A program made the translations under genes and the position numbers. DNA of 64,000 nucleotides from Pampus argenteus (Eukaryota > Chordata > Actinopteri > Scombriformes > Stromateidae): assembly GCA_036937835.1 (NCBI GenBank), contig CM072874.1, positions 13,902,001 to 13,966,000 on the forward strand, in the 5' to 3' direction. Position 1 is the first letter of the stretch. Each line of letters opens with the position of its first letter. Below are positions 23,982 to 36,724 of this stretch, one piece after another. Below the pieces are notes generated by a model that saw only the letters and a program-made list of their open reading frames with translations, was not told the origin of the DNA and made no database searches.

Positions 23982-25290
23982 TACAATGCTTTGAGAAAGT
24001 ATTCAGACACTTTTTCACATTTTCACATTTTGTTATGTTGCAGCCTTATCTTAAAAACATTTAAATGTACTTTTCCCCTCATCAATCTGCACTTAATACC
24101 CCACAATAACAAACCAAAAACAGAATTTTAGAATTTTTTGCAAATATATTAAAAAGAAAAACAGAAATATTTGCTATGACACTTTAAATTTAACTCCCGT
24201 ACCTTCCATTTCTCTTGATCATCTTTGATATGTTTCTACATCTTGATTGGACATGGTTTAGAAAGGCACGCATCTGTCTATTGAAGGTCTCACAGCTTAC
24301 AATGCATATCACAGCAAAACAACAAGCCACGAGGTGGAAGAAACTGCCTGCAGAGCTCAGAGACAGGATTGTGTTAAGGCACAGATTAGGGGAAGGCTGC
24401 AAAAAATGTCTTCTGCACTAAAGGTTCTCAAGAGTGTAGTGGCCTCCATATATCTTAAATGGAAGAAGTTTGGAACAGCCAGGTAAGAGAGGTGACTGAG
24501 AACCTGAAGAAACCAGACTGAGCTCCAGAGATCCTGTGTGGAGAAGGGAGAAATGTCCAGAAGGAAACCGTACTAGCAACAGTACACCGACCTGGGCTTT
24601 ATGGGCAGAGTGGCCAGACCGAAGCATCTCCTCAGTGAAAGACACAAAGCCAGGTTGGAGTTTGCAAAAAAAGCACCTCAAGGACCCTCACACTGTGAGA
24701 AACCAGATTCTCTGGTCGAAACAAAGATTAAACTGTTTGCGTCATGTCTGGAGGAAACCAGGCACCACTCATCACCTGCCCAATATCATCCCAACAATGA
24801 AGCATGTTGGTGGCAGCATCATGCTGTGATGTTTTTTAACAGCAGTGACTGAGAGACCGGTCAGGGTTGAAGGAAAACTCAACGGAGCAAAGTACAGAGA
24901 TATCTTTAATGAAAACCTGGTCTGGAGCGCTCAGGACCTCAGACTGGACCTAAAGTTCACCCTCCAACAGGACAATGACCCAAAGCTCTGCTTCCCATCT
25001 AACCTGACGGAGCTTGGGAGGATGTGCAGAGAAGAATGGCAGAAAATCCTCAAATCCAAGCTTGTCACATCATATCCAAGAAGAATCAAGGCTGGAATTG
25101 CTGACAAAGGTGCTTCAACTAAGTACTGAGCAAAGTGTCTGAATACTCATGAGATATTTCTGTTTTTTCTTTTTTAATAAAGTTCTATTTTTGCTTTGTC
25201 AGTATGGGGTATGGTGATTAGATTGATGAGGGGAAGTCAATTTAAATGATTTTGACATTAGGCTGCAACCTAACAAAACAAAAATGTACA
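23982..25290 (+). mobile_element. Decayed Tc1-like (Tc1/mariner) DNA transposon
   Basis: The left end opens TACAATGCTTTGAGAAAGTA with TTCAGACACTTTTTCAC, a classic fish Tc1 terminal sequence at a TA dinucleotide. About 200 bp terminal inverted repeats are recognisable. Left GTTGCAGCCTTATCTTAAAA pairs with a right-end complement GTTGCAGCCTAATGTCAAAA; left CCCCTCATCAATCT and AAAAACAGAAATAT recur in the right-end complement. The outermost 40 or so bases of the right end have diverged or are lost near 25290, so the right boundary is approximate. The element lies in the sense orientation of the host intron and contains a broken transposase. It is presumably immobile. Confidence 0.9.
24335..25129 (+). 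pseudogene. Tc1-family transposase pseudogene
   Basis: Fragments in different plus frames resemble a Tc1-like transposase in order: LPAELRDRIVLRHRLGEG (helix-turn-helix start), LKWKKFGT, GRVARPKHLLSERHKARLEF, KHLKDPHTVRNQILW, then VWRKPGTTHHLPNIIPT and GGSIML. The last frame reads LNGAKYRDIFNENL, LQQDNDPK, SNLTEL, CREEWQKI, YPRRIKAGIADKGASTKY and stop. There are several frameshifts and stops. Residues normally between DNDPK and PSNLTEL (roughly 45, including the SPDLNPIE segment with the third catalytic acidic residue) are missing. The first catalytic segment is altered too (WSKQR where WSDET is usual). It cannot encode an active enzyme. Confidence 0.88.
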
Positions 25291-26076
25291 TTTGTCTCTG
25301 CTGCATCTTTTTATCAGTTGATGTTTCTGGTGTACGTGTCTGTGAGAATGTGAGTCGCGCTTGGTTGAGGCACCTGTTGTTTAGAAACAGGCGGTGTTGG
25401 AAAAAGCAGGTGATTTCAAGCCTGCTACACATGTGCACAAACTGTTGTATGTTGACACTGTGGGTGGCAGACAGGAAGACGTGCTAACTGTGCAATGAAC
25501 AGATGCATGCTGGGAACAACAACTGACTGGTTAACAAACAGATGACAAAGTGTTTTTATTTTAAACCTGCCAGCACAGACGGTTTAAGACAACTTAAATG
25601 TGTCACTTCCAGGTTCTCCCTCAGATTTGGGTCATATTAACATTAATAGATCATATCCCTGAAAGTGAAAAAAAAAAGTAATTTAATTTGTGAGACACCA
25701 GAACTAGTATCACTCTGACGATCTCGTGTGCACTCAGTGGTTAGATGACACGTAGTACCAGCAGTCGATTTTCAACTGATTTCTGTGTTTGCAGAGAGAC
25801 ACCAAAAAAATGATACATGTTGTTTTTTGTAACTAACTCTTTCTTTGCACCTTCCAAATTTTTTGATGTGGCAGTCATGAAGCAATGAACGAGCTTTGTT
25901 ATAAAATGTTTGGCCTTTAATTTGGCAACATCGTGACAGGGATCATTCTTTGACTATATGTCTCAATATTAGCAAACAGAGGTGTATTCCTGTAAAAATC
26001 AGAAGCTTGAAATTGCTCGAATCCTGTCTGAATTAGAATTCAAATTTTGTAGACTTTGAATTTTCAAGTAAAGTGT

Positions 26077-26100
26077 TGTGTGTGTGTGTGTGTGTGTGTG
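26077..26100. repeat. (TG)n microsatellite
   Basis: About 12 TG units. A CA array followed by (TA)n lies close by at 26323-26354. Confidence 0.9.
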
Positions 26101-26322
26101 CTGCTGTGCACACTTGCTCTCTTAAATTAGTTAAAAGGTCATTGATTGATTTATCATTTGATCAATTAAGGACCTCTTCCTTCCCTCTCGCTTCCCTCAC
26201 CAATAGAGCAAGTAACTGATTTTAACGACATAATCCTCTTTAAAAAGTCATAAAAACCTACACCTCCATGTATTTTTCTTTTCTTCTTTACGACATAATG
26301 TTAATGAGTGGATTTTACACAT

Positions 26323-26355
<33 letters not shown>

Positions 26356-27650
26356 AACACACTCAAAGAGAACAGGGGATCAGAGGATGTTGTTTAGAGG
26401 CCTTATTGAACCATAATAACATCAGTGGTCCATTATCACTGGTGTGCGCTGATGTCTGGTGTCTCTCTCTCCATCTCTTAATGGCTTACTCCAGAGTGAA
26501 TGAAGTTCCTAAAGCTATGAAGTGAGGAAAAAAAGAAAAAACAGAAAGAAAATAGCACAGTAAGCTGAGAAGAAAGGGTGGAATTTTACAGGATAATACA
26601 TCTACTACTGACAAATCACAAGACGAACTGCTGTTCAAGATTTATTTTATTGTTTTATCTTCTTTTATTTTCTGCGATGACTCTGGTTGTGATTGATTCT
26701 CATTGATCCAGAAACCTGATTCCTCTTCCAGACAGAAGATCCTGTGCATTCTCTCACTACCATAGCACACCACTGGGATTCACTAATGACTCAGAGTCAT
26801 AGTAGACACACACGCACACATTCACACAGTACATACAATTTGCACAAAAACAGACGCACAGTAAGAGTTACTTTATTAAGACATCAGATGCTTCACTGGG
26901 TTACTGTCTTTCTCTCATTGGACAAACCAAGATGGATAGATGAACCCATCACCTCATTTGCTTTGTGAGGGAAACCTGCTCAATGGGCTTTTACAGCCAG
27001 GCTACTCCACAACACCCCAGGATCATTAATTTAACATGATGCGGGGTGAGCCATCTGCACATGATAGTTCAGTTTGTACCACGCTAGAATAAAATCTGAA
27101 AAGACTGATGTTATGCTTATGTTTTAGAAATCGTTGTTTGTCTAAATTCTGAATTTATTACTTCTATTAGAAAAAAAAAATTTCACAAACAGACCAGTAG
27201 CACAGCGTGTGCCATGTTATTTTAGATACACAGATGTTTACGCCTGGTCTGTTTTGACTTGTTTTCTAGAGTTCATTTGTTGCTCTGTGAAGCCCTTTGT
27301 GTCATGATTAGCTGCATTTGACTCGGAACATGCTTGTGGAAACATGTAGAGTTTAAACACCATCTTTGCGACATCCTATGTGTCTTGCAACAGTCTGTGG
27401 TTAGCTGCATCCTATGTAAGAAAGAAGCGTCTGCTTCTCTGTTTTTTTCCATCATTGCCTTTTGTACTGGCTATTAATGTGAAATATTAGCCAGAATGAA
27501 TTACACTAAATGGGCAAATGCATGAGTTTGTTGTCAGGTACATATTTGTATGTAAATTGGGAAACAACTGGAGCCTATGAGATTGTTTTCTAACTAAGTT
27601 TCTTTTTAATAACACCATTAAAAGCTTGTTTTGAAGTTGAGAACAAAATC

Positions 27651-27680
27651 CATATAATATAAGCTTTCTTATATTATATG
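27651..27680. repeat. Perfect 13 bp hairpin, 4-nt loop
   Basis: CATATAATATAAG, loop CTTT, then the exact reverse complement. It is AT-rich, so less striking than the hairpins at 9086 and 19895. Confidence 0.85.
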
Positions 27681-28750
27681 AGCTTTGTTTAGGGATCCAT
27701 TAGTGATGACTTTACCTTGATGATGCTGACTTTGATGGTATCATATTAGCGCAATTTGATGTGCTTGTGCTCATCATGCAGTCACATTACTCGAGTTACC
27801 TTAACGTCACCGCTTACAATCAGATTAAATCTAAGGTTGTGTTCATCATGCAGTGAGCAAGTCATCGTGTGACTCATATCAATGCTTTGTCATAATAGTG
27901 TTAACCTGGTGTGAAGAGCTGCATCATCTTTCAACCCTCTCCTCAGGTTTGAAGGTCACAAGGATGTGATGATGGAAAAAACTCAGCCTTTTTGCTTTGT
28001 TTTTGAGCTGTTGGATTATCATCGGCATTAGCTGGTAAAACTTTGTTGTTTAGAAAGACCTTGAATTAAACAGGCTGGTTAGTAAGAACAGACTGAAAAA
28101 TCAGTGGAGCACTAGAAACTGTGGTGGTTGGTTTGAAAAAGTAAATTTCCTGCGCTGATTGTATTGGAATGAGCTAACTGGTGTCGGCCAGTTTTATAGA
28201 GTTTTTCTTGGCGTTGTGTAATGATGAAGTTGTTAACGTTCCCATAATATTCCTGGCTTCATTTACATGGTCACTAGTGTGTGTGTGTGTGTGTTAATGA
28301 AAACTCGTGTGTAAGCATACGCACGCATGTGCTGCGTGTGTAAGTGTTTCTCCATGTTTGGGTGTGTCTGGCTTTTTAGTGCTATTCAGTTCATCCATAT
28401 GCTCTGTGTGTGTGTTTAAATGTATACATACAAAATGTATTTAAGTTGTATGTATATCTGCCTTGCTGTTCGTCTCGTTACTCACCCAGAGCTAAAACAT
28501 TGAGGTCTGCTCAGATTTTAAAGCCCCTGGCTGCTTTAATGCATTCAGTCCGTTCCTGAGCTCATCTGGTCTCATTCTATCAGACTGCAGGTGGGGCCAG
28601 CTGAGCCCCAGGGGCCTCTAGCCAGCTCTGCCACTGCTAAACCAAGCAGGGCCCCAGGGAGAGGAGGAGAGCCAGGAAGAAGGAGAGAGGAAAAGAATAA
28701 GGAACAAAAACTATGATTTTTTTTCAGTCGAAAATTGTGCAACTTTAAGT

Positions 28751-28880
28751 AGAGCTGCATGATTATAGCTAAATAGTTGTTCTGTTTTGTTGGGTATTGT
28801 GACCATGGTAGTTTTTAGCTATAAATTATGTCAAGTTAATTGTGTCCTAACTATGTCAAAAATCTAATCAAGAATCAAGT
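28751..28880 (+). mobile_element. Possible repeat remnant (AGAGCTGCATGATTAT start)
   Basis: AGAGCTGCATGATTATAGCT resembles the opening of a common teleost repeat whose copies begin GGGCTGCACGATTATGG. Downstream similarity is weak and the right end is unclear. Confidence 0.35.
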
Positions 28881-29329
28881 GATATAATTGTTGACCTTCT
28901 TATAAATAGTCAACATTAACAGGTTGTAGTGCTTACAGAGGCTTACAGTTGACATGAATATTAAATTGACATAAATGAGTTGTACAGTTTGAGCAGTGGT
29001 TTACAGTGATGAGGTAATACAGGAGGATAATACTGCATCATCCTCTAGAAAATGAGTTATGGGGCACTGAATGGTTACAGCATGCCGTGCAGCCACATCA
29101 TCTCAATGCTTCCTGCCTTACTTCCGATGAGGCGAAGGGGGAAAGCCAGAGATTATTACTGTTCAGCAACTGTGTTTGTGTTTCTTTTACCAAGTGAGTT
29201 CACACTTCATTATTCATCTTAGTCAGTGCGATCATTGTAGTTAACCTGTGTACAGTACAAGTTTGGTATAAGTTTGAAGTTTGAAACCAAATATAAAATG
29301 GATTTTTAAACATGTGGAAGAAAGATAGA

Positions 29330-29690
29330 TGCTAAAGTGAGTGGGGAAGGTGTGACTGAAAACCAAGAATTTAAGAGAGGATGGATATCTAGTAGTAAAG
29401 AGGGTGACTAAGACCTGGCTGAGATGGAGAAGAGGAGTTGAGTGAGGTGAAAGGAAGGTGAAATGAAAACTGGAAGATAATGGGGGTTGACAGGTAATAA
29501 AAAAAAAATGGGAGGAGGTGCAGCAGAAGAAGGGGTGGTGTGTCGAGGATGGAGGGATGGGGATAGAAAGGTGAAGGTTATGGAAAGGTCACATGGGGAT
29601 TTAGACAGAAAGGATGGGGTGAGAGAGAAAGCAGGGTCATGAGGGTTCAAGACAGGAAAGTGAGTCAGGTCGGAGGAGGTGGTTGAGGAG
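29330..29690 (+). repeat. Purine-rich low-complexity tract
   Basis: A/G-dominated plus strand with GGAGGAGG, GGAAGG and GATGGGG units. The reverse-strand Pro/Ser/Leu open frame is an artefact of composition. Confidence 0.7.
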
Positions 29691-31727
29691 AAATTGATCT
29701 GACTAGGTTTATTAGTACAACGTGTGGCATTATTTTTAACTTGCTCAGTCTATCGGTGAGGTCACTGCTTCAAGATGATCCAGTAGGAGCCTCAAAGCGG
29801 TAGCCACATGTATACCAAATGATTGATTATCTGGCAAAACAGCTCATAAAATGGCGATGAAAAAAAGACCAAAATATTTTTCATCCAAACAGCAGGCAGC
29901 CAACTCAGCCATCAGGTTGTTTTGTGTTTTTTTATTTAAAATTGGTCTTGTTTTTCTTGTTTAAGGTGTCTAAACCTGCAGACATCCTGATAGCACGCAC
30001 GCATCTCTCTGTGTGAGTACAGTACGCTGGGCTGAGCGTACCAGTGGGGCACTATCTGCCACTGTTGTTGCTGCTGCTAATTTTAGGAATTACATCAGAA
30101 GCACTAAAATGACAACCTCGTTGAACTCCCTCTCTATAATCCTTCTTCCTCCTCCTTCCTTCATTCCTCCCTCCTGTTACCTCTGCCTCTTATACTCCTG
30201 TCATCTTTCCTCCCTGCTATTTTCCTCTATCTAACCTTCATCTCTCCTATTATGATAATATTTTATGTTTTCCTATGAAATATGCACAGTCGGTGTGTAC
30301 ACATTGTACTGTACACTCATATTAATGTACTTTCAGACAGCAAAGCTCCAATCTCAGACACCAAAAAAAAAAGAGAAAACAAGAAGTATCTTTGCAGTAG
30401 ATATAAATGGGAGAAAACACATCCTGAATCCTGCTGGAAAACAAAGCCTTTACTTGTCCTCCCTTCCTTCTTCACAACGTGAAATCCTGCTGACAGGCCT
30501 TTTCCTCCTTCTCACCACACCCCCCTTTCCTCCTGTTTGTCTAAATTTTTCATCCACGCGTCTGCTCGTCTCGCTTAACTTCTTTCTCTTGCGTGCTTGT
30601 CTCTGACTCACTGTTTCCTCTTATTTGCTTTTGATATGACTCTTTCTGGACTTTACCCTCTGTGATGTTTTCACTGTTTATGAAGACCTTCTCCTCTCTA
30701 TTTAACTTAATTTCCTGAAATGGGAGGAGACAATGAATTTATTTCCATCCACTTGGTCTGTTCATCATATGCAAATCATATGAACAATGAAACTTTTGGT
30801 AAATGTGCGGAAAGTACACATCTCACGGTTTCGTTCAGGCTTTTTTCAAAATCACACTCAGTCAGTACAGTTGAAGGTCAAAACACAGATGGTTATCAAC
30901 AACTGGCCAATAGTGTGATTGCAATATTTTGGCGATTAAATAACTTGTTCCCTGTCTGAATTATGTTTCTGATTCTCTTCTGGGCTTGAATCTCTGTCTC
31001 TTTGTGTAACTCTGCAGGAACCAGGAAGGGAAGGGCTTGTTTAAATGGCAGGAATTCCTGTCCTTCAGACAGATGAGCACACTTGTGCAAACAGACATGC
31101 ACAAACACATGATCTGATTGCTACAGTATAATACTCACCATGATTGTTACCCCGGATGATGGAACAATGTTCCCTTAATAAATAAAAAGACTTTAATAAT
31201 TTAATAATGATCTTAATGCAGATCTGTTTTACTTCAACTAGGATAAGGCCAAGAACGAATGGAAAGCCACATAAACTTGGGTGTTCAGTGTAGAAATAAA
31301 TACAAATGTACAGATACACATGTTTGAGCGACAGTTATATTGCCCACTATGCAACTGCCCTGACACATTTTGTGGTAGCAATTTCCCGTTGTGTATATTG
31401 AGAAAGAAATACTACCTGTGTATCTACACAAAATGGATCAAAATCTTGAGATCAAAACTGGCAACTTTCTAATCACAACCTTGTCTTTTCGTTAGCTGTG
31501 TTGTAAAAGAGGCGGAGTGTCGTACTGTCTATGGTATGGTACTCAGCATTTCTCTGTGTGTTTTTGTGTGTGTGCAAGCACATTTGTGTATTACAGTGCT
31601 ACAGGGGCTTTAGTCAGCTGACTCTTTTTAATTAGCCTGGCAGAACTGATTAGCTGTGAGCACTAGCCAGACACACACACACACACAATGTGGTTGGCCA
31701 CTTTGTGCGAGTATGCGAGGGTTCAGA

Positions 31728-31853
<126 letters not shown>

Positions 31854-31904
31854 TGTCCCAGGGGGGCAATTTTCCCAGTAGTAGCAGACCAAGTGACAAA
31901 AGAG

Positions 31905-32225
31905 ACTCCTAGGGTAGCGATTTTGATTATTATTTTGAGTGATATTGCGATATGATTTTTATGTCTTTCTAATTTTAATTGAAACACATTAAAATGATAA
32001 TGGTGTGACTTTTGCAGGGATCTGTACCAAACAAAGATATTTTCTTAAGTCTGTAGAATATAATGTGTAGACCAGGACATCACTGCAGCACAGCAGTATT
32101 TAATTTAAAAAGGTATTTTACACACACATTTAACCATTAACAAATATTGCGCTTCCTGCGATTAGAAAATCGCAGTAGGCCATATTGCAATTTCAATAAA
32201 ATGTTGATTAATTGTGCAGCTCTAG
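31905..32225 (+). mobile_element. Possible non-autonomous repeat, poorly preserved
   Basis: The 3' end reads GATTAATTGTGCAGCTCTAG, and the 5' side has GCGATTTTGATTATTATTTT and GATATTGCGATATG. These match the end and the interior of a teleost repeat that begins GGGCTGCACGATTATGG. Boundaries are approximate. Confidence 0.45.
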
Positions 32226-32426
32226 ACAAGCCTCCATTAGAAATCACACCTTGGTGAGCAACACATACTTGCATAACGCAGGATACTATGTGTAGTCTGT
32301 GAACTGTCTGATGTATGTGAGGCTCTCTGTATGTCAACTCTCTCTTTTTTGTTGTCTCTCATTGTTTTTTATCTTGCCTGTGAAACACTCAATTGATGTG
32401 ACCAAATGCACGGACACACACATACA

Positions 32427-32427
32427 G

Positions 32428-32465
<38 letters not shown>

Positions 32466-32585
32466 ACACGCAAATGTGCATACAGACTGTTCCAGGAAGT
32501 GTTTCCTGCTCTGTGTTGTGCAGACAGATCTCACATCTTCATTACTTGCTGAGGTAATAAACCGTCCTTTGAGGCATGTTTATAT

Positions 32586-32644
<59 letters not shown>
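32427..32644. repeat. Opposed CA and TG arrays
   Basis: A CA array (32427-32470, with CG interruptions) is followed about 120 bp later by an uninterrupted TG array of about 28 units (32588-32644). Confidence 0.92.
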
Positions 32645-32648
<4 letters not shown>

Positions 32649-33735
32649 CGCACACACGCTTGCTTTTTTAGTTTGAACTGAAAATCGTACAAGATGAGAC
32701 TTGAAATCATGTTTTGAAACCACAAATGTGGAATATGTAGAACTCATAATGACTCGTAATGCACTCCTTGTAAAAGTGTGACTCTAACTCCTCCTCAAAT
32801 GAAAATGAATGTTTGGCAAATGCTTCTTAGACTTCACGAATGCAGTGATTTAAAGATATATTTGTTTTATCTGGAAATAATTTGTATAAAATTGACTTAT
32901 TATTTTCTTTTGCCTCATTTAATCTTTTTCTATTTTGGCTGTTTTTTGTATATTTCTGGCCTATTGTCTAAGGTTATTCGTCATTTGAGTCAATTTCTTT
33001 GAAATACTCACAAGCCATATCTTCAACCAGAAAGCACTGTACTCTTTGTAAGAAATTAACATAATGACTAACATTATTGTTAATTCCATCTGTGGCTATA
33101 GAGATGGTAGTTTGTACAAAAAACACATCAAAGCATGTTATAATGTGTTTGTATTGATTGCTACTAACTAAAGAAAGTGAATTCTCATAGTTTAGCTTTT
33201 AAATATTAATATTTAACCAACAAATAAAAACCCAGTATATACTAGAAAATGTGAAGTGTTTTATAGTGGATGAAGACCATCCAATATGTGCATTCTCACC
33301 TTGTCAGAATTCAAGAAAACAGAGCAGCTGTTCCTGTGTGTGCGCGTTCACGTGCGCCTGTGTTTATTAGGGCTGGGGTTTTGACAGCAAGGCAAGGGAA
33401 TGATATAGTGCTCCACTCACTAGCATGCGAAAGAAAGGGAAAGGACTGCAGCCAGTACACTAATACACACTAAGACACACACACACAAACAGTCTTAACA
33501 CAATCACACAATCTTACATACTTACTTTCATTCCCTTTTTCATGCTCACACACATACTGTGTATACACCCATTGACAAACCCTCAATTAGGCCCTGAGTC
33601 TTTAATCCATTCAGTGATCTGTATTTTCATTCACGTGTAAAGGTTGGGCTTAAGGTGTGCGTGCCTGCGACTCTGCTTCCATCTCCATTTTTATCATTTT
33701 AATCAATTATCCCCCTTCATTCTTCCTCCTATTTA

Positions 33736-33755
33736 TCCATCCATCCATCCATCCT
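33736..33755. repeat. (ATCC)n microsatellite
   Basis: Five ATCC tetranucleotides. Confidence 0.85.
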
Positions 33756-35509
33756 ATTATCTGTTTCTATCTTTCCCCCTTTTCTCTCTCTGTCTCTCTT
33801 GTGTACATAACACTTCTCTGAAGGCAGGGCTCCATGTGCTTGCATCTGATTGGCTGCCGAGTAAAAAGATGATGTCATTCCTCGTCGGGAGCTGCATATC
33901 GGTTCACATACATACGCACACACAGACACACAGACGAGAGAGAATTGAGGATACCGATCCAGTTTAATAGCAGCAAGCAGAAAGAGAGTAAAAATGGGAA
34001 CAGAGAGAGAATGAGATGGATCAATGTACAGCTGACAGTGAGATGGAAAGTGTGATCTTCTGAGGGAACAGGGCATTAAGGAAGAGAAAAAAAGAAACTG
34101 ATTTGAAGCAAAGGAGAGGCAGAGATTGCAAAAAATGGAGATTTTAAATTAAAAAGAGAGAGAGAGGGAGAAGGGAAGAACAGACAACCCACAGACAGTG
34201 AGGGGGCTTGGAATGTACTGAACGAGAGGGAGGGAGGTCAGATAGAGAGAAAAGGGTGAGAGAGATCCTCCCCTCTCTGAAGCGTCTGGTAATAGTAGCT
34301 GGCATCTCTCCTCTGCCGGAGGAGAATCAGCTGTTCAAACAGCCAGACAACTCCCATTGTCTGTGCTATCAGTACATCCCTCCTCTCTCTCTCATCTTTT
34401 GTCCCAACGTCACGAGCACAAGCGGGTTACTGCACAGAATGAAGAGACGAGGAACGAAGGAAACAAAGGTGGAAAAAGACAGTGCAGCTAAAACGTCACG
34501 GATTAGAACTTGAATTATTTTGACCTTTCAGTTGAAAGTATTATTGCAGAGGCTTTAACTTGTTCACATGTGTGCAACCACTTCAGGTAATTACAGTACA
34601 GTGAAGCAGAACATGCAGTAAATAATACAACATATGAGATAATTCACTGAGCTGGGATTTCCACTCACGAAATGAAAGGTAGTTTACACCCCTCAAAAGA
34701 TCTTAAACTGTACAATTTAGTTAGCACCAAACCTTTCTAAACCTTTGTTTCTAGAGTAATGAAATTTGGATTTTGAACAGAAAAAAAATTGAAGGAAACA
34801 AATTTGCTGTTTTATTAAATAGATAAATGCCTTGTTTCATTTGAGAAATGAATGTTGCCTCAAGGACTCCACTAATAGTTAATAAAGAAAAAAAGGTTAA
34901 GAAAGGGAAAATAAAAGTGTCCAGTGACGGACTTACTATTTGTTCCCGCCGAGTTTCTGCTCATTAAAGGGGTTGTAATCTCCTCTAAGCATTGATTTTG
35001 TAATTGGATAAAAAAAACTTTCAGTTGTCAAGGTTACATATAACTGTTGTTTCGTGTGCATGTGTAGGCAGGACCAGTCTAACTTTCTTGGGCGGCATCC
35101 CACATCTGATGCTTTACTTTGGATAAACTCAGGAATTATATAGTTATTGTCAGAACCAGATCTTCTTCTAATAGCCTGAATGTCCTTATTGCTTCAGTAC
35201 TTTTCTCAGGGATATATTGAGTGATATATCTGTGATTGCAATGCGCCTTTCATACATCAAATCCTGCCTACTATGTGGCAAATCCTCATGATAGGGTCTC
35301 CTGGGAGAGGGAAAACCTATTATCAGCTTGTGTTATTGTGTCGTGTGTTCACATTTGCCAAAATACTGCCAGCGTCTGTCCTTGTATCTGATGGGGGCTC
35401 TGTGATTTATTCCTAACCCCCCTGTATTTTGTAATTTATGCAGCACGCCGCTCACAAAGGGGAGGGGGTCGCCTCAATACACTCAGCTTTATGTTACCAG
35501 TAGATCAAT

Positions 35510-36724
35510 AAAGATGCTCCCTCTCTTTCCTCTCCATCTCTTGTCTTTCCCATTCTCTCGCTCTCTGTCCATCTCTCTCTCATCCCCATCTGCTCAGCAG
35601 CCAATCCATCTAATGCAGTTTACCCCTGCTTGCTCTCACTCGTTCACTTCATCCACACCACCTCCCATCCCTTCTCTCTCTCTCTCTTGCTCTCCGTCTC
35701 CCTCTCTCTCTCGCGCTGCACAGGTGATGTCATTCTTTTTCAGCTGGATTCTCCTCCCTCCTCCCTCGCTCTCACTCTCTCCTCCGTTTCCCATTAGCGG
35801 CTGGGCTCTCCACAGCGTAGCATCCTATCCACGGTAGCTTCTTGCCGAGGGTGGGAGGGGGAAGTATGAATGCCGGCGTGAGGTGTGAGTGCTAACCAGG
35901 GACAAGAGCTTAAAGCTGGGGGTACGGGAGTAGGATCACTGGCATTACCATGGAGTTGCACTGCTGGGGACACACATGCACCGCTGGAGCTCTGTAGAGA
36001 GATAAAGAGTTGCAAGGAGACAGAGAAAGGAGTTTAACAGACGTAGACAGTGAGTGAGGAGGAGAGCTGCAGGCAAATGATCTGGGCTTTTGAGAAGTGA
36101 GAGGAGACTGTTTGGATGACTTGAAGCCAGGAAGGAGTCTTCTTCCCAGGAGGCTGCAGATGCAAAGACAAGCCCCTCTTTTTAATCAGCACTGGCTCAT
36201 CTATTGAGAAGAGGAACCTCTGCTTCTTTAAAAACAGGAATCTGGAAGAAGACAAAAATCACTCAATTAGTTTTTACATTTAACTTGGAACAGAAAAATC
36301 TACTGAACTTGAATGTTAAGTTGGGTTGCTGTATCTTTGACCATGCATCCTAGTTACTGTCTGGGATTAGTTGTATTTTCTGCAGATTTCCAGTAGTCAA
36401 GTTTTTTTAAGCTTCTCTGTTAAATTGCTTTGGTGGAAGAGAGAGACTTTGAGATATAAATGGATCTGCTTTGACTTAAAGTCACCTTCTATAATCATAT
36501 CTGACAGCCAACCTGCTTCCTAATCAACACTGAGGATTTAAAAAAAAAAATTTTTTTTAATCATCTTCTGGACATTTCTACTCTTGCAGCAAAGCGATCA
36601 GCATCGTCCCTGCCCTCCTCTTTTACTTATTTATTTATTTTGGGGGTTTTTTTCCCCCTTTTTCTTCATCTCTTGGTGAACGAGGGGAAACTTCCCCTCG
36701 CTGGCACCCCTCCCCTCTGTGGAA
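35510..36724 (+). promoter_or_regulatory. rapgef6: Candidate internal promoter and 5' leader for exon 1c
   Basis: A 280-base pyrimidine-rich tract (35510-35790) containing a CRE-like TGATGTCAT at 35725 leads into sequence richer in CpG and G+C than the surrounding intron (35800-36080: for example GCGGCTGGG and GCCGGCGTGAGG). A long leader-like region with several short upstream ATGs follows. An acceptor-like TTCTACTCTTGCAG ends at 36589, so the leader may itself be spliced. No TATA box is evident. Transcription start is not determinable from sequence. Confidence 0.45.
36681..36700 (+). promoter_or_regulatory. rapgef6: GC-rich hairpin just upstream of exon 1c start codon
   Basis: CGAGGGGA, loop AACT, then TCCCCTCG: an 8 bp perfect, GC-rich stem ending 24 nt before the ATG at 36725. 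In DNA, its centre GGGGAAACTTCCCC also approaches a palindromic NF-kB-like site. Either reading is inference. Confidence 0.5.

Noticed and set aside
34208..34513. Approximately 100-codon plus-strand open frame in leader-like sequence
   Set aside because: It lacks an ATG at its start, has no clear in-phase donor and shows purine-tract composition.
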